From Diadema setosum (lineage: Eukaryota; Echinodermata; Echinoidea; Diadematoida; Diadematidae): a stretch of 64,000 nt of DNA. A program made the position numbers and the translations under genes. Shown piece after piece: positions 49,801-61,087 of the stretch. Below the pieces are notes generated by a model. The model saw only the letters and a list, made by a program, of their open reading frames with translations. It was not told the DNA's origin and did no database searches. The first letter of the stretch is position 1. Every line of letters starts with the position of its first letter. Location of the stretch: NCBI GenBank assembly GCA_033980235.1, contig CM067062.1, positions 6,562,900 to 6,626,899 of the forward strand, in the 5' to 3' direction.

Positions 49801-52800
49801 GAGTATACTCGGGACTCGTCCTCAATGAGTTAAGATTGACTGAGAGTCTTTGAAACAACTCCCCCACCCCCCACCCCCGGAATATTTTGCATTCCAACCA
49901 TACGAAGTACCACATGCAATTTGCTCACATTGACATGTCTTATTTGCTCTACCCTGTGAACAGATGTAAAACTGAATCTGCAGACATAGTTGACATGCTT
50001 GACATCAGTATACCCTCTTCATGATAAACACTTAGCTATGTAGTTTAAGGGAGTGATTCAGTATCCATTCCTACACTCAGAACACTTGGTGCTCTTGTGA
50101 GCTAGTCATCGTGTTCACTCCTAACCCGTTGGGGACGAACTGATTTTGCTGTAACATGCATTTCCCAGAGATGCCTGCCCGAGTATACTCGGGACTCGTC
50201 CTCAACGAGTTTAAAAGCAGTACTAGTGTATGGAGTAAATGGGAAAAACCCATCTATTTTGCAGATCTCTATATGTGTATTTCCACGTACATGTGTTTGG
50301 AAACCATGAAAATATATATGTGAATAGTTTGATTGCAAATTAAGTCTCCTTCGTTTTTGTAAGTTTTAGATATTTGCAATTAAAGCAAAAGCTGCTAAAA
50401 AGAACAGAAAAGGATGAGAACATATTGGATATTTTTCACCATAGCTTCAAGAATACCCTGTATTTTGTTACAAGTGTGGTATCTTTGAAAAGGTTTGATT
50501 TTGCCCTGGCTGATGAAAGACTTACACATAACCTTTTTAGCAATCAAACTGTTTATATAATATAATACAAATACATTATTATGCTTAAAGGGGATGGCTA
50601 GTAACCGATCAGTGGGAATCAATGGGAATGCTGAGGGATGATTGTTCCAGTCCTCGTGGGATTCATTTAAGAGTACACTATATATCTACTGTTGTGTGAA
50701 AATTATTTGCTTCAGAACAATCTCATATTCAAGTAATGTGCAAATTAATGCCCTGTCACTGACCAGGCACGCTAACCTGGAAACATTAAACTGCACATTA
50801 CTTGAATATGAGACCATTCTGACGCAAGTAATTTTCACACAACAATAGATATATAATGTACTCTTAAATGAATCCCACGAGGATTGGAACAATCATCCTC
50901 CAGCATTCCCATTGATTCCCACTGATCAGTTACTAGCCATCCCCTTTAAATTAAGTTTTTAAAACTGTGTGTGCAGTAGCAGCTTTCATATGCAGGAAGG
51001 GTTTCTGTACACGTAGCACCTTTTATTGTTCTGATGATGATGATGCTATGACTTTTAGACTTACTGCTATAGTGTCCGACTGCTTTTGGTGAGGATGAAA
51101 AGAGTACCGAGTTATGATTATAACTGCTAGTGTTATCATTGCTACTGTTGTGATTGTTACTACTACCAAAAGTAGTAATTATATCATCGCTTTTTATTCC
51201 AATTTTTACAGATATTAATCTTATGATCTTCATCTTATGATCTTCATTTACCTCATTATTATCATATCTCAATTCTCAGTGTTTGACAACCACTACATGA
51301 ACCGCAATTTTGACCGGACTGGTCAGCTAGTGGTCGTAGTGACACCAGGGGCCGGAGTCTTTGAGGTGGACAGGACGTTGTGCAAGCTGACCGAGCAGCG
51401 TATGATCGACTTTGGTAAGAAACTATCAAAAGGCGAAAAGTTCACAAAGAACCATTATGTATATGTGTGAGAATGGGTGTGTTGTGAATGCATTTATCCA
51501 GCATAAAGACAAGCAGAATCGAACCAAACTATCAAGTTGATAGGTTCAGAGGGCATTAAAATGTCATCTTGTTTTTCTTTTTTGTTGTTGCGTTTTTACA
51601 CATTCCTAATGAACTTCAATCATGAATGAGATTTTTTATTGGTAACTATATATCCATAATTATATTGCATATTTATGCCATGATAAAGTTGAAGCAATGG
51701 GGGAAGTACATCCAATTCTTATCTAATTTGATGAAAAGAAACTCCTAAAGTCTTCATCATTATACCCATATGCTCCAAATTATATGCAAAAAAAAATGAG
51801 GACCCGTGACCTATGAGGATATTAAACTTTTGAAGAACATTGACTGCTACGATTTAAGTCTGAATCTTCTCAGTTGTAGCAAAGAAAATATGACTTTCTT
51901 TTTCTTTTTGTTTAATATAAATGTCCAACCTGTAGGTATTGGAAGTGATCTGGTGTGTCTAGCGGAGCAGCCTCTTCATCCTGTACCACTTCTAAAGGTG
52001 AGTCAGCTTGTTGACTGTTATTTGGTCCCTAAGTTTACATGATAATTGTACAATCTCATGAATGTGATTCAGATCTGAAGTATTTAACTTCAAACTATGC
52101 TCAGTTGCATTTTTGAAAGCTTTAAGTTTCAGTGTGGCTTGTCCCTCATATCACCAGTAACAGTTCATGGTTTGTAACAGCAATTTTATCAGTGCTCTTT
52201 TGATTGGTGAAGAACACCTACAGGCATGTGTTAATTATCAAATCATTCTTCTTCTTTTTTTCTTTCATGATCTCTCAACTATTTCAGTTCCTCCATGCAC
52301 TAAACAAGGATGTGGCCTACAAAGACAAATATCACATTCCACACTGGCTGAACTACAGCTTCTACCTGTCACCAAGCCAGAAGAGAAGGTACCAGTCTAC
52401 GCAAACCAACTTCATCTCTAGGCTCAGGCTTCCAGACAGGACTGTAAGTTTGATACTACAACGGCAGCAAAGAGAAGAAACTAAACAGTTGTGTTTCCTG
52501 CTGTTGCACATGATGCAGTATATGTGTTTTCCCGTGCCCAGTGGTGGATCCAGAGGGGAGTGCACCGGGCACACGCCCCCTTTACTTTTGGTTATAACAG
52601 AAGATATAAAAAGAAAAAAATGAGGGAGGGGTGCATGTGCCCCCCCCCCCCTTTAATCTTTTAAAGGCACCCCCTCTTTACGGAATTCCTGGATCCATCC
52701 CTGCTTGCCTGTACTTAATATCTAATTTGAGCTCTGCTACATAAGCACATTGCGGCAGTTGCAACTTACAATGTCAGTCAACAAGGCAGCGGGTAGACTT

Positions 52801-55800
52801 AGCCAATCAAATGCTGGTATTCTCTTTGTTTAGTATTGTGCATGTAATTGTTGTTTGATGCAGATATTGCAAATGGCTTTACCAGAAGTTATGTAGAATG
52901 TGAAAATTGGTCTGAGTTTATAGATATTCATACTATTATTTTTTCGATAGTCGTGCTCTTGCAATTTAATGGTTGATTTACCATTTCTGACCTCCCTCCC
53001 ATGGGATGGCATTCAGGATGAAGATGCACCCACCGCCCAGCGCCCTGCTCCAGCTCTTCCAAGGATACCAGGATATGCCCGTTGCCATGTCGACAGCACG
53101 CAGAGCACAATCAGCACGGATTCGGATGATCTGGCCATCAGCAGGTTTGCTCCGGAAGAGGAGGAGGATGAAGACGAGCAGTTTGAGATGCACGACAGGA
53201 AGCTCTTCCACAGGGGTCGGAGGCGGAGGTCAAAGGTCGAAGCTGTGAACAACCCCTTCTCTCCCGACACGCTATCGGTCGCCCTGACTGCCGATAGGCG
53301 TCGATGGACGCATGCATTTCCACGTGGTAAATGTCTCCCCTACTGTGTGAGATTTAGATCGATCAAAAGCCATGTCTAAAGTAATGAGATCATCTGAAAT
53401 CTTTTAATGTATCTTCTCCGTTTAGGTCTCGCTGAGAGAATAATACGTCATTGAGTTCTAAGTTTTGATGCATACCAGAAGCTGAGTTCGATCTTGTCTC
53501 TTAATCGATTGTAGAAGAGATTTTGTTAAAAAAATAATGCTGTACTCTTTGTTTTGTAGTTGTGTATAACACTGATATTCAGAAACTTAAATTTTGATAA
53601 ATCATCTGACTTAAAGCAATATGTTAAATGCTTGCCCTTTGATTTTCAAATTGTTTTCTTGTATATTTTCTCAACAAGGTGGAAGTGGTGAGATGGTGCA
53701 GCCCCACCACCGGCAGCTGGTGACCACACCCAGCCAGGAGAGCCTCCACGACCATGCCCAAGCATCCCAGGAGGATGCAATGACCCTGTCTTCCAGCTCT
53801 TCCAGTCTGGGCAGTGCTAGTGGAGCGGTACAAGGTAGGTCATCTACCTTGGCACAAAGTGTTGCGACGTTAAGGATTGCCAAGACTTCTGTGATTTTTA
53901 TTCTTTTCTCTTTGAAGAGCATGAAAGGCCCAGAAGATCATTGCTGTTGTCATTAATTTATAGGCTATGGAAAGCATGTTATGTCTTGGTTTGTTTGATA
54001 GTGAGAAATAAGTTTTAACAAATTAATAATGGCAGGGCCTGGTAGAACAGCATGAATACTGAAGATGTTACCCATAAAAAAAGAAGGCTATATTTATTAG
54101 AAATGGAAATCTTTATTTCACAGTTTGCCATACATTTTCATAAGCAAACTCCACCTACATGTGTTCGGAAGGAAAGTATTTCTGTAAGAAGAAGAGACAT
54201 TGCTCTCAATCTAAGACATTCACTCTTCAAGCAAATATTTAGAAATCATTTCTGTATGTCTGTATTATTGGATCACAAGAGAACTAAGATTTATTCCCAA
54301 TGAAATATATCTGTGAGGACACCAGATGTGGTTAGCTTCATAATTCTTCTTGCTGTTTTTTGTGCATTTGAATGAAAACCTCTGACTGGCAAGCTGCAAG
54401 TGCATAATGAGCATTTGTCATCTTAAAGCTGAGAATTTCCTTTTTCCAGAATTTGATCTTGCCTCAAAAATCTTACATTTTGACTCTCAAGGATTCTGTA
54501 ATACAAGGTCATATTCTCATTTGTGTTTAAGTTCAGTTTTCTGACTTTAAGAGATGATCCTCTTGCAAGCAAGATTTGATTGACACTAAAAGTCATATAT
54601 TGAGATAGGGTCCTGCCTCTCGTTTCAGACCACTCCCATCCAATGTGGACGAGGGTGGACAGAAGACGGCGTCTAGGGTGTGTCTGGGGTATCACAGGGG
54701 AGCAAGTTTGGACACCCTTCCTCCAGTCAGGTAAGCTATAAAACACAAGCAAACAGACAAACAAGAACTAATTTAAGCAAACAAACTCACTTTGCAACTC
54801 TTTAGGTCTGACTTTCTCAGCTTTACATTCTGTGCTGATTTCTGTGCAGGCGTGATGATAGTGTTTTATTCATCCATTTTTATTGTTTTGTGTATATATA
54901 TATTTTTTATGTGTTACTCATCAAGCATGTAGATGTCAACAAGTGACATTCTTGCATCATTAGATGTTCATGAGCTTCGACCAAACCAATGCCAGTCCAA
55001 TATGTCACTTGGTTTTAAAGGAAACATCCGGACGATTTTCAGATTATTACATTTAAACAACGCTAAATTACATATACTGAGTACAGAGTTTCAGAATTTA
55101 TCGTGATTGGGATGAGGAATAAGAGTGTTTTCAAAATTTATAACAAATTGCAATGAACAAGGATGATGACATAGCAGCCTCACCATAAGAATGCATGAGT
55201 TGGGGCTCAAGGAAACAGAACAAAAGAAGAAGGTATGCATACATTCTACACAGGTGAACTTGTCAATCAAGCGGTATTGTAATGGAATTACACTGCTACA
55301 TCATTTTCTGACATACATGAGACTCCTATGTCATCAAGACTGTTCAGTGTAATTTGTTTAGGATTTTTCAGAGTATTGGTTTCTCTGTTCAAAGACCACA
55401 ATAAATTCCACAAATCTATACATGGATCTGTCGATTTATGTATTACACGATGTGAAATTATGAAAATTGTCTGGATTGCCCCTTTTAAGAATTTGGTTCA
55501 GTATTTTTTTTTTTTTTACTCCTTCTTTGTCTGCATCTTGAAATATGCCCTGAGTGATGTGGGTAAAAACCACGAGAAATATTGCTGTAAAACTTCATCT
55601 TTTTCACAAGATCAAGAGAAAACTTTCCTTTTGAGTAAGGAAGGTTGTAATTTTTCTTTTGTATGTAAAAGCAACTTTTTTTTGTAGTTAAATTACTCTT
55701 GTTCCATTCTGTGTATTTAGTGATAATCTTGCTTGATATTTCATATCTGTCAAAGTTATTTTGAGCATATATGTCATCATCAAGATTTGTTTGTTTTCTT

Positions 55801-58800
55801 TCTTATTCTGAATTTGCTTACTTGGAACTGTGACAAACCTGAAAATGCCCTCTGAGCATTTACTTACCTTCCTGGTGGGATGGAGGCACACTCTTATGCC
55901 TGAGAGGGCTGGTTAACTTATAATCAGGTCAAGTTTGGAGGAATTACATGTTACAGAGTGCTGATGATAAAGCATGGCAAGGTTACAGCTAAATAATGTT
56001 TCACGTAAAGGGTTGAAAAGGGCTGATATCTTTTTGTGATGGCAATGCCACACGCAGTTGCTGTAAAAGCTCTTTAGAGAATCCATCATTAAGTCTCAAA
56101 ATTGCGTAACACACAGGCATGGACTGGAAGTCGATGACCGTGACTGCGTGCTTTCCAACGTCGACAGACTTCTATCCTCTGAGGCAGAGCCTGGAGAATG
56201 ACTACCAGGAGGCTCCGTACACCATTGACCTGGAGGATGAGAGGAATCTGACCTACTCTGCCCTCCTCCAAGAACTCATCTCTCAGAGGCTGATACAGGT
56301 CAGTTTTGTCCATCACTTGACCATTAACCTCCTTCTATGCTAGGGATTTTGGACTGTGTGTACAATGCCGTGGGGGTTTTCTGGACCAATTGGCACTCAA
56401 AGCACAAAGGGTCGAAGGTCATTCAAAGCTGGAACATGGATTCCATACGTGTAGATTTGATGTAAAGTGCATACCCTTTTTTTAAATTTATTTATTTATT
56501 GCAATTCTTTATCCAGAGTAGCCTGATCAGCATGAGATATATAAACAGGATAAACTATTACATTTCAAAACAGTATAAAGTAATCACACACATCAAGTAT
56601 ATAAATAAAATAATATCATACAATCATACAGATTTAAAATAGACTAACTGCCGGTCTTCCTCAGGGCTCTGTTTTCGTAAAAATCCATGAAACATGAACA
56701 ACAACATCCACAACGGTAACAACACCAACAATAAGAAAACAATTTGTTTGAAAATAGATAATTGTGGCAGATCAGCACGGGACACGTAATACAGTCAAAT
56801 ATAAAAATGAAGTGAACGCACATGTCCAAACACCTGGAAACACGATAGCTACATGTAGCTAGCTATGCACACTAGTCTCCAAGACTCAAAAACAGTGTGG
56901 AGACAATATGTCATGTTGATAGTTGAGCATCCACACTCATCCCCTCTCCAATCCTTTACCCCTAGAATGGGGCAGAGATTTCACACAGAGATCAAATCAG
57001 CCTGTTCTGAAATTTACAGTGTCAGGAAGTGTAGCCTATATCTTTTGTACTGTATGTGGGGCTATAAGATCACATGGTGTATTCTAAGGTTTTCTATTTG
57101 CAATGTGGATGGTCTTTCCTGCCCTGGCACACTTCAGTTTATCTTGCATCAAGTTGAACGGTATTTCAGTTGAGTGGAATTTGTATTTGATTGAATGCGG
57201 AAATAAATCAAATCAAAAGTTGAATGGTGGAGAATGATGTCACCAATGATTCACATGGCTATCCACTTGTTGGGTAATATTTGAAGATGCATGCAGTCTG
57301 AGAGAGAAAATCTCCGTTTTGTACATGTTATCCTCCAGGACTTCCAACTGGTGATCCTGACACGACAGGAACTGGCAGGATTTTCACAGAAAAGCAACAT
57401 GGATCAGCCTCTTGTCTGCAATCCAAAGAAGGTTAGCTCAAAGAGTTAACCCAGTGATCACTGTAACTGGCTTTTTTGATGCATTCACCTTATATGTGTT
57501 TAGAGAAACTTCAGGATTGTCTGATAAGATGATTTTTGTATTCTGCAATTATAGAAAAAAATAATAAGATCACTACCTATGGTAGACATGGTGGTAGCAT
57601 ATCGGTACTAGGTGTTCCAAAAAACATTTCCCACTTTTTATCCTTAAATAGTTCGCAAACTGTACATCACATAACACTGTCATTGATATGAGTAATACCT
57701 GAATAGTGTACAATTTAGTGGGAGGTGATTTGAATATGAGGGCATGAATTAGTTTTGTTAAATTCATGATTAATTTTAAAGATAAGTTCCAGATTTTGGT
57801 CAAATTTGAAGCCTTTGTACAAAATTGAACTTTACACAAGAACCCATGATGTGTGTTTGCTTACAATGACCCTGGACAATAGACATGAATACCACAAATA
57901 CCACCTTTTCAGAGCTCTACTGACTAGGCTTCTGGAATCTGGCTACAAGGCACATGGATGCTTTATTAATAATTCATGTGGATTACATTAGATATACTAG
58001 CTCCGATGAATGTGAGCCATACTTTTCTCACATGAATGATATAACAAATCAAAGATCATAAAATAACTGCAGATTGCTTTTGCAGAACTCAACAGACACT
58101 TATCCCGTTGAGGACGGACTGAATTTGCTACAACAAGCATTTCGCGTAGACATCTGCCTGAGTATACGTGGGACTCGTCCTCAACTTGTGAAAGTTCTTG
58201 TTTCAGCAGGCATTCAATTTATTTGTTTTGAAAGAGAGGCTTCCAACTGATTCAGTGTCATTCTTTGCCTATTTTTTCTAACTTTTGTAGAACGTGTACG
58301 TGCTGAGCTATGGTAAAACTTTCCACAAGCTGTCTTTGAAGCCGGATCGGACTGGTATTGAGGTTGTGCTCTATTCATATAGGTGAGTTTTGGTGTGCAG
58401 CTTTAAGATTTGGGACAAAAAACAAAACTTGTATATGTATGACTACCACACAGAGTGATATCCTGTTTCAATGTCCACAGAGCAGATTCTTTAAAATATT
58501 AAAGTGATGGTACAATTTCACCTTCCTGTCTTCAGGTAGTCAGTGGAAGGAAATTGTTACTTTTGCATGTATATGAATTGTTCAAAATCAGTAACAGAAG
58601 TGGGACATGCATTTTTCATTTCAAAGGAGAAGCTGGGGGGGGGGGGGGGGGTAGCCTTTAAACAAGGCGACTCGCTCTGCGTGCCCCCGTATAGCGCGTT
58701 TACCCCACAAACCTGTTGGCCGGCGAGTGGAGCGAGCCACCTTTATCCACTCGTTCAGGGATGTGTACTTTTGTCGTTGTTGTTGCTTTATATTCTTTGA

Positions 58801-61087
58801 TAAATTTGCGTACAAATTTGACGCAGAAAATACACACGGCACCAAGGCAAGCCGCGCGCGCTTGCTAACAAATTTATATCCTTTGACAAATTTGCGTACA
58901 AATTTGTTAGCAAGCGCGCGCGGCTTGCCTTGGTGCCGTGTGTATTTTCTGCGTCAAATTTGTACGCAAATTTGTCAAAGAATATAAAGCAACAACAACG
59001 ACAAAAGTACACATCCCTGAACGAGTGGATAAAGGCGGCTCGCTCCACTCGCCGGCCAACAGGTTGGTGGGGTAAACGCGCTATACGGGGGCACGTATAG
59101 CGAGTCGCCTTGTTTAAAGGCTGGGGGGGGGGGGAACCTGTTCCTGCCTATTTCAGCGATAGTCCTTGGTTTGAGAGATATGTGTATGTGTGTGTGTGTG
59201 TGTGTGGGGTTTTGGCATCGTTTCACAAGCCCTGTTTCTTCTTTTGGTGTAATTTCCATGCAGAAAAGCCAACTACTTACCAAAGCTTGCCTACACCTAC
59301 TCCCTATGGCCACAGAACAAGCAGGCTTACCAGCTGGCTCACACAAGGATGTACCACAAACCAGTGGAGCACAAGTGGAACTACCGAGATAACTACATCT
59401 CTCTGGGCGGTATGGCCCTGAGGGAGGGCTTTGAACTCCAGGAAGTATGTGACCTCTGAACTTTTGTGTAATCCATATTCCATCTTCTGGAGATAGAAGG
59501 CAGAAAGGTGTGACATTGCACCATACGAAGACTAAAAGGAAAGAAAGTGTCATAAAGGACTATTCCTTTGATACCAGGATATAGCAATTCTGAGCTTTGT
59601 ACATGTGATTGTCACAATTTGTTCTTGTGGGCAACAAGGTTAATGTTTATTGTTGATCTGTCCTTATTGCACTAAAAACTACACAACCACCAATTCATTC
59701 ACCTGCAAGCTTGTCATAATTCTTTCTTTTTATGATGGATTAATCAATGTTGGATAATGCTAGCCTTCAGAAATGTTTTAGGTTGTGTTTCATAATTGGT
59801 GCCGAAGAAAGCTCACAGGATGCCCAACATTGTAAAGGAGATCTGCTATACATGTACTTGTAACATGCACAAATTTGACTACTATAGTCACAGAATATTC
59901 TATGAAAGTTTAATTGTTGGTGAAAGGAATATTGCTTCACATAGCTATGGTAATGAATGCCAAAGGTGAACACCAAAACAAACACTGTAGTGAGTACCAA
60001 ATATGCCAGGGAATTAATTCATTGTAATGAAGATACACTGCATATACAGTGCATATCAGCTTCTATGCATTGCCTTATCATGAACACAAACAACTGCCTA
60101 ATCACATTTGATGAAATTGAGATGCTGCTGATTAGTCCATTTGACCATCTTTGCATTTTTTTTTTTTTTTAGTAAAATCTCATTCAATGTAAAGTACATA
60201 CTGCTTTGTAGATATGAAATAAAGCATTATTTTGACAACACGCTAAAAGATACACAGCTGTTAGTGGATTCCCACTTGTATTCATTTCAAGCTATCCAAA
60301 ATCACTCCATCTATATTGTGTACACATGGCAAGAGTGCAAGCTTGAGGGCTGCATGAAATGACAAAGATTGGAGAAATATTCTTTTTCATCCATCTCAAA
60401 ATATTTTGTTGGCTTCGGTCGCAGTGCATCAAATTTTGGCGCTCAAGGTTTGTGCTCCTGCCAGCCAGCACAGCCACCATTCGTCAGCTGGCCGAGAATG
60501 GTTACCAAGGCAACCTGGATGTGTTCAATGTCTGCGGGTCCTCCGTGAAGCACCAGCTCTCTCAGGGTTTCTTGAAGTTCGTTGAGGGCTTGAATCGGAG
60601 GCGCTCCCGTCTGAGTGTTACAGCCACCAGCGGTAGTGCACGCAGTCAGGTAAAATTTAGTGTTGTGATGGAAATAGTTGATGACCATTTAGCATGCTCC
60701 TTAATCTCTGTTCTTCATGGCAGAAGTTTCATACATTGGTGAACATTTACACTTTGAAACTCTGTCTTTCTATTTGATTTAGTTATAGTGCATAAACATT
60801 CATGTAGACCTGGTTACAAATTAGCTGCCTCTAAAGTTGATAATTTGCATATCTTGTTATGTCTAATGGAAAAAAAAAATCAGTGCATATATTCATTTTC
60901 TTAATGGAAAAATTTGCAGTATCCACTATGGATATACATAGCTGAAGATATGTAAATGATGTACTTCAACATTAGTATTACTTGTTGCCACTCATGATGA
61001 AGAAAACAGCTTTTCTTCTCATTTTGGTGTATGATTTGTTTTTATTATTTTTTTTTTCAGGGAAGAGTATCCTCGGCAAGAAAATAA
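39873..61087 (+). CDS. DEPDC5/Iml1, GATOR1 subunit (ends before DEP domain)
   Basis: Coding exons: 39873-39906, 41104-41191, 42643-42692, 43672-43847, 44397-44595, 45736-45867, 46166-46238, 46641-46747, 47861-47938, 51280-51414, 51936-51997, 52288-52443, 53017-53326, 53679-53834, 54629-54730, 56117-56298, 57339-57431, 58291-58382, 59264-59444, 60425-60649, 61061-61087. All phases agree, giving 885 residues. The sequence matches the DEPDC5 family: KLYIHQ...[12 protein letters not shown] start, [65 protein letters not shown] and FVEGLNRRR. These cover the N-terminal, SABA and SHEN regions. DEPDC5 anchors NPRL2/NPRL3 on Rag GTPases at the lysosome, where GATOR1 acts as RagA GAP to restrain TORC1; the catalytic arginine is in NPRL2. 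The usual protein is about 1600 residues; the DEP and C-terminal domains are absent from this window. Confidence 0.92.
39948..40035. repeat. 34 bp-stem hairpin in DEPDC5 intron 1
   Basis: The arm CGTCGGTTGAGAATGATAAG plus GGCGTTAAGTTG pairs with its complement across a 20-22 nt loop, with only about two internal mismatches. It starts 42 bp after the exon 1 donor. It could be a tiny MITE or a transcribed hairpin RNA. Confidence 0.7.
40761..40804. repeat. (TA)n microsatellite
   Basis: TA run of about 44 bp in DEPDC5 intron 1. Confidence 0.9.
41863..42034. mobile_element. 172 bp palindromic MITE
   Basis: The ends are ACAAATGATGCACAGGAT and its inverse. The arms share GTGTAGGCGTAG and GGGTATTTACAAT and close on a central CACTCGGCTTCGCCTCGTGC. 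The arms are near-identical apart from small gaps. It is flanked by TA-rich sequence and lies in DEPDC5 intron 2. Confidence 0.75.
43284..43325. repeat. Perfect 16 bp hairpin in CpG-rich intron segment
   Basis: GAAGAGAGGCCAAAAG pairs exactly with CTTTTGGCCTCTCTTC across a 10 nt loop. It lies in a GC- and CpG-richer part (about 43120-43540) of DEPDC5 intron 3. Confidence 0.7.
46166..46747 (+). CDS. DEPDC5 exons 7-8 joined by a GC-AG intron
   Basis: Exon 46166-46238 ends TACTATAG followed by GCAAGT, a consensus GC-type donor. Exon 46641-46747 follows AATAG and is followed by GTAATT. Joining them gives [14 protein letters not shown], matching the NERREEW segment of the family. Using the nearest GT instead (after AGGCAA) would bring an immediate TGA, so the frame demands the GC donor. 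Confidence 0.85.
47284..47460 (+). mobile_element. Probable partial MITE
   Basis: The TTAAAGGCCCTGTATACCTT start is typical of TTAA-flanked repeats, but no matching right end was found before exon 9 of DEPDC5. Truncated or degraded. Confidence 0.3.
49501..49525. repeat. G-tract
   Basis: Run of G with a single A interruption, about 23 bases; a possible G-quadruplex former on the sense strand of DEPDC5 intron 9. Confidence 0.8.
49781..49830. mobile_element. Truncated copy of 80 bp CGTTGAGGACGA element
   Basis: Retains the 16 bp palindrome CCCGAGTATACTCGGG and the right terminus GACTCGTCCTCAATGAG. The left terminus is missing. Confidence 0.65.
50127..50207. mobile_element. 80 bp mini-element with CGTTGGGGACGA / TCGTCCTCAACG ends
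   Basis: The ends are inverted repeats. The interior has TGATTTTGCTGTAACATGCA and the perfect palindrome CCCGAGTATACTCGGG. Two further copies lie at 58106-58185 and (truncated) 49781-49830, all in DEPDC5 introns. Confidence 0.75.
50589..50945. mobile_element. 357 bp palindromic element with TTAA target duplication
   Basis: TTAA at 50585-50588 and 50946-50949 borders inverted ends AGGGGATGGCTAGTAAC. The arms are near-identical through ATTACTTGAATATGAGA-type sequence to a central CACTGACCAGGCACGC. TTAA duplications occur with piggyBac and Kolobok transposons; the AGG terminus fits the RRG rule reported for Kolobok better than the CCC start of piggyBac. No transposase is encoded; the two 68-codon ORFs on opposite strands are the same arm read twice. 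Confidence 0.85.
52539..52703. mobile_element. MITE with CAGTGGTGGATCCAG ends
   Basis: Left end CAGTGGTGGATCCAG and right end CTGGATCCATCCCTG are inverted repeats. The interior is A- and C-rich, with a 13-base C tract and CACCCCCTCTTTACGG. It lies in DEPDC5 intron 12. Confidence 0.65.
54963..55250 (+). mobile_element. Possible degraded MITE in DEPDC5 intron
   Basis: The GGTTTTAAAGGAAACATCCG start resembles the TTAAAGG ends of nearby elements; no matching right end was found. Weak. Confidence 0.2.
56476..56830 (-). mobile_element. LINE-like 3' UTR with (AAAT)n tail
   Basis: On the minus strand the sequence contains GCCCTGAGGAAGACCGGC and ends GAATTGCAATAAATAAATAA, i.e. a short tandem tail after a poly(A)-signal-like end. 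It is 5'-truncated, without RT residues, and in the DEPDC5 intron in antisense orientation. Confidence 0.45.
57040..57214 (+). mobile_element. LINE 3' end, (AAATC)n family
   Basis: Ends AATGCGGAAATAAATCAAATC, matching the tail of the minus-strand copy at 37268-37420. The upstream 3' UTR is diverged. The 5' limit is approximate. Confidence 0.5.
58106..58185. mobile_element. Third copy of the CGTTGAGGACGA mini-element
   Basis: Ends CGTTGAGGACGG and GGACTCGTCCTCAAC. The central palindrome has decayed to CCTGAGTATACGTGGG. It lies about 105 bp before DEPDC5 exon 18 (58291). Confidence 0.75.
58653..59122. mobile_element. 470 bp near-perfect palindrome flanked by G tracts
   Basis: The arms start AGCCTTTAAACAAGGCGACT and are almost identical for about 225 bp each, through CCGTATAGCGCGTTTACCCC, TTGGCCGGCGAGTGGAGCGA, CACACGGCACCAAGGCAAGC and a CGCGCGC core. 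They are separated by about 20 bp containing TTTGACAAATTTGCG. Runs of about 16 and 12 G lie immediately outside the left and right ends. The two 86-codon ORFs on opposite strands (58727-58987, 58788-59048) are the same arm read twice, not genes. It lies in DEPDC5 intron 18, between exons 58291-58382 and 59264-59444. Confidence 0.9.
61061..61087 (+). CDS. Apparent last DEPDC5 exon with premature end
   Basis: After a strong polypyrimidine acceptor (T-run then CAG) this exon adds only GRVSSARK and a TAA. AATAAATAAA at 61151-61160 could polyadenylate it. The usual protein continues for about 600-700 more residues (DEP, C-terminal domain). So this is either an alternative/true C-terminus or a decoy exon with the real continuation beyond the window. 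Confidence 0.5.
   Translation, partial: GRVSSARK

Noticed and set aside
50642..50892. Two 68-codon ORFs on opposite strands with nearly the same peptide
   Set aside because: They are the two arms of one palindromic element.
58975..59553. 192-codon minus-strand ORF
   Set aside because: It runs antisense through DEPDC5 exon 59264-59444 and into one arm of the palindrome; no independent gene is supported.
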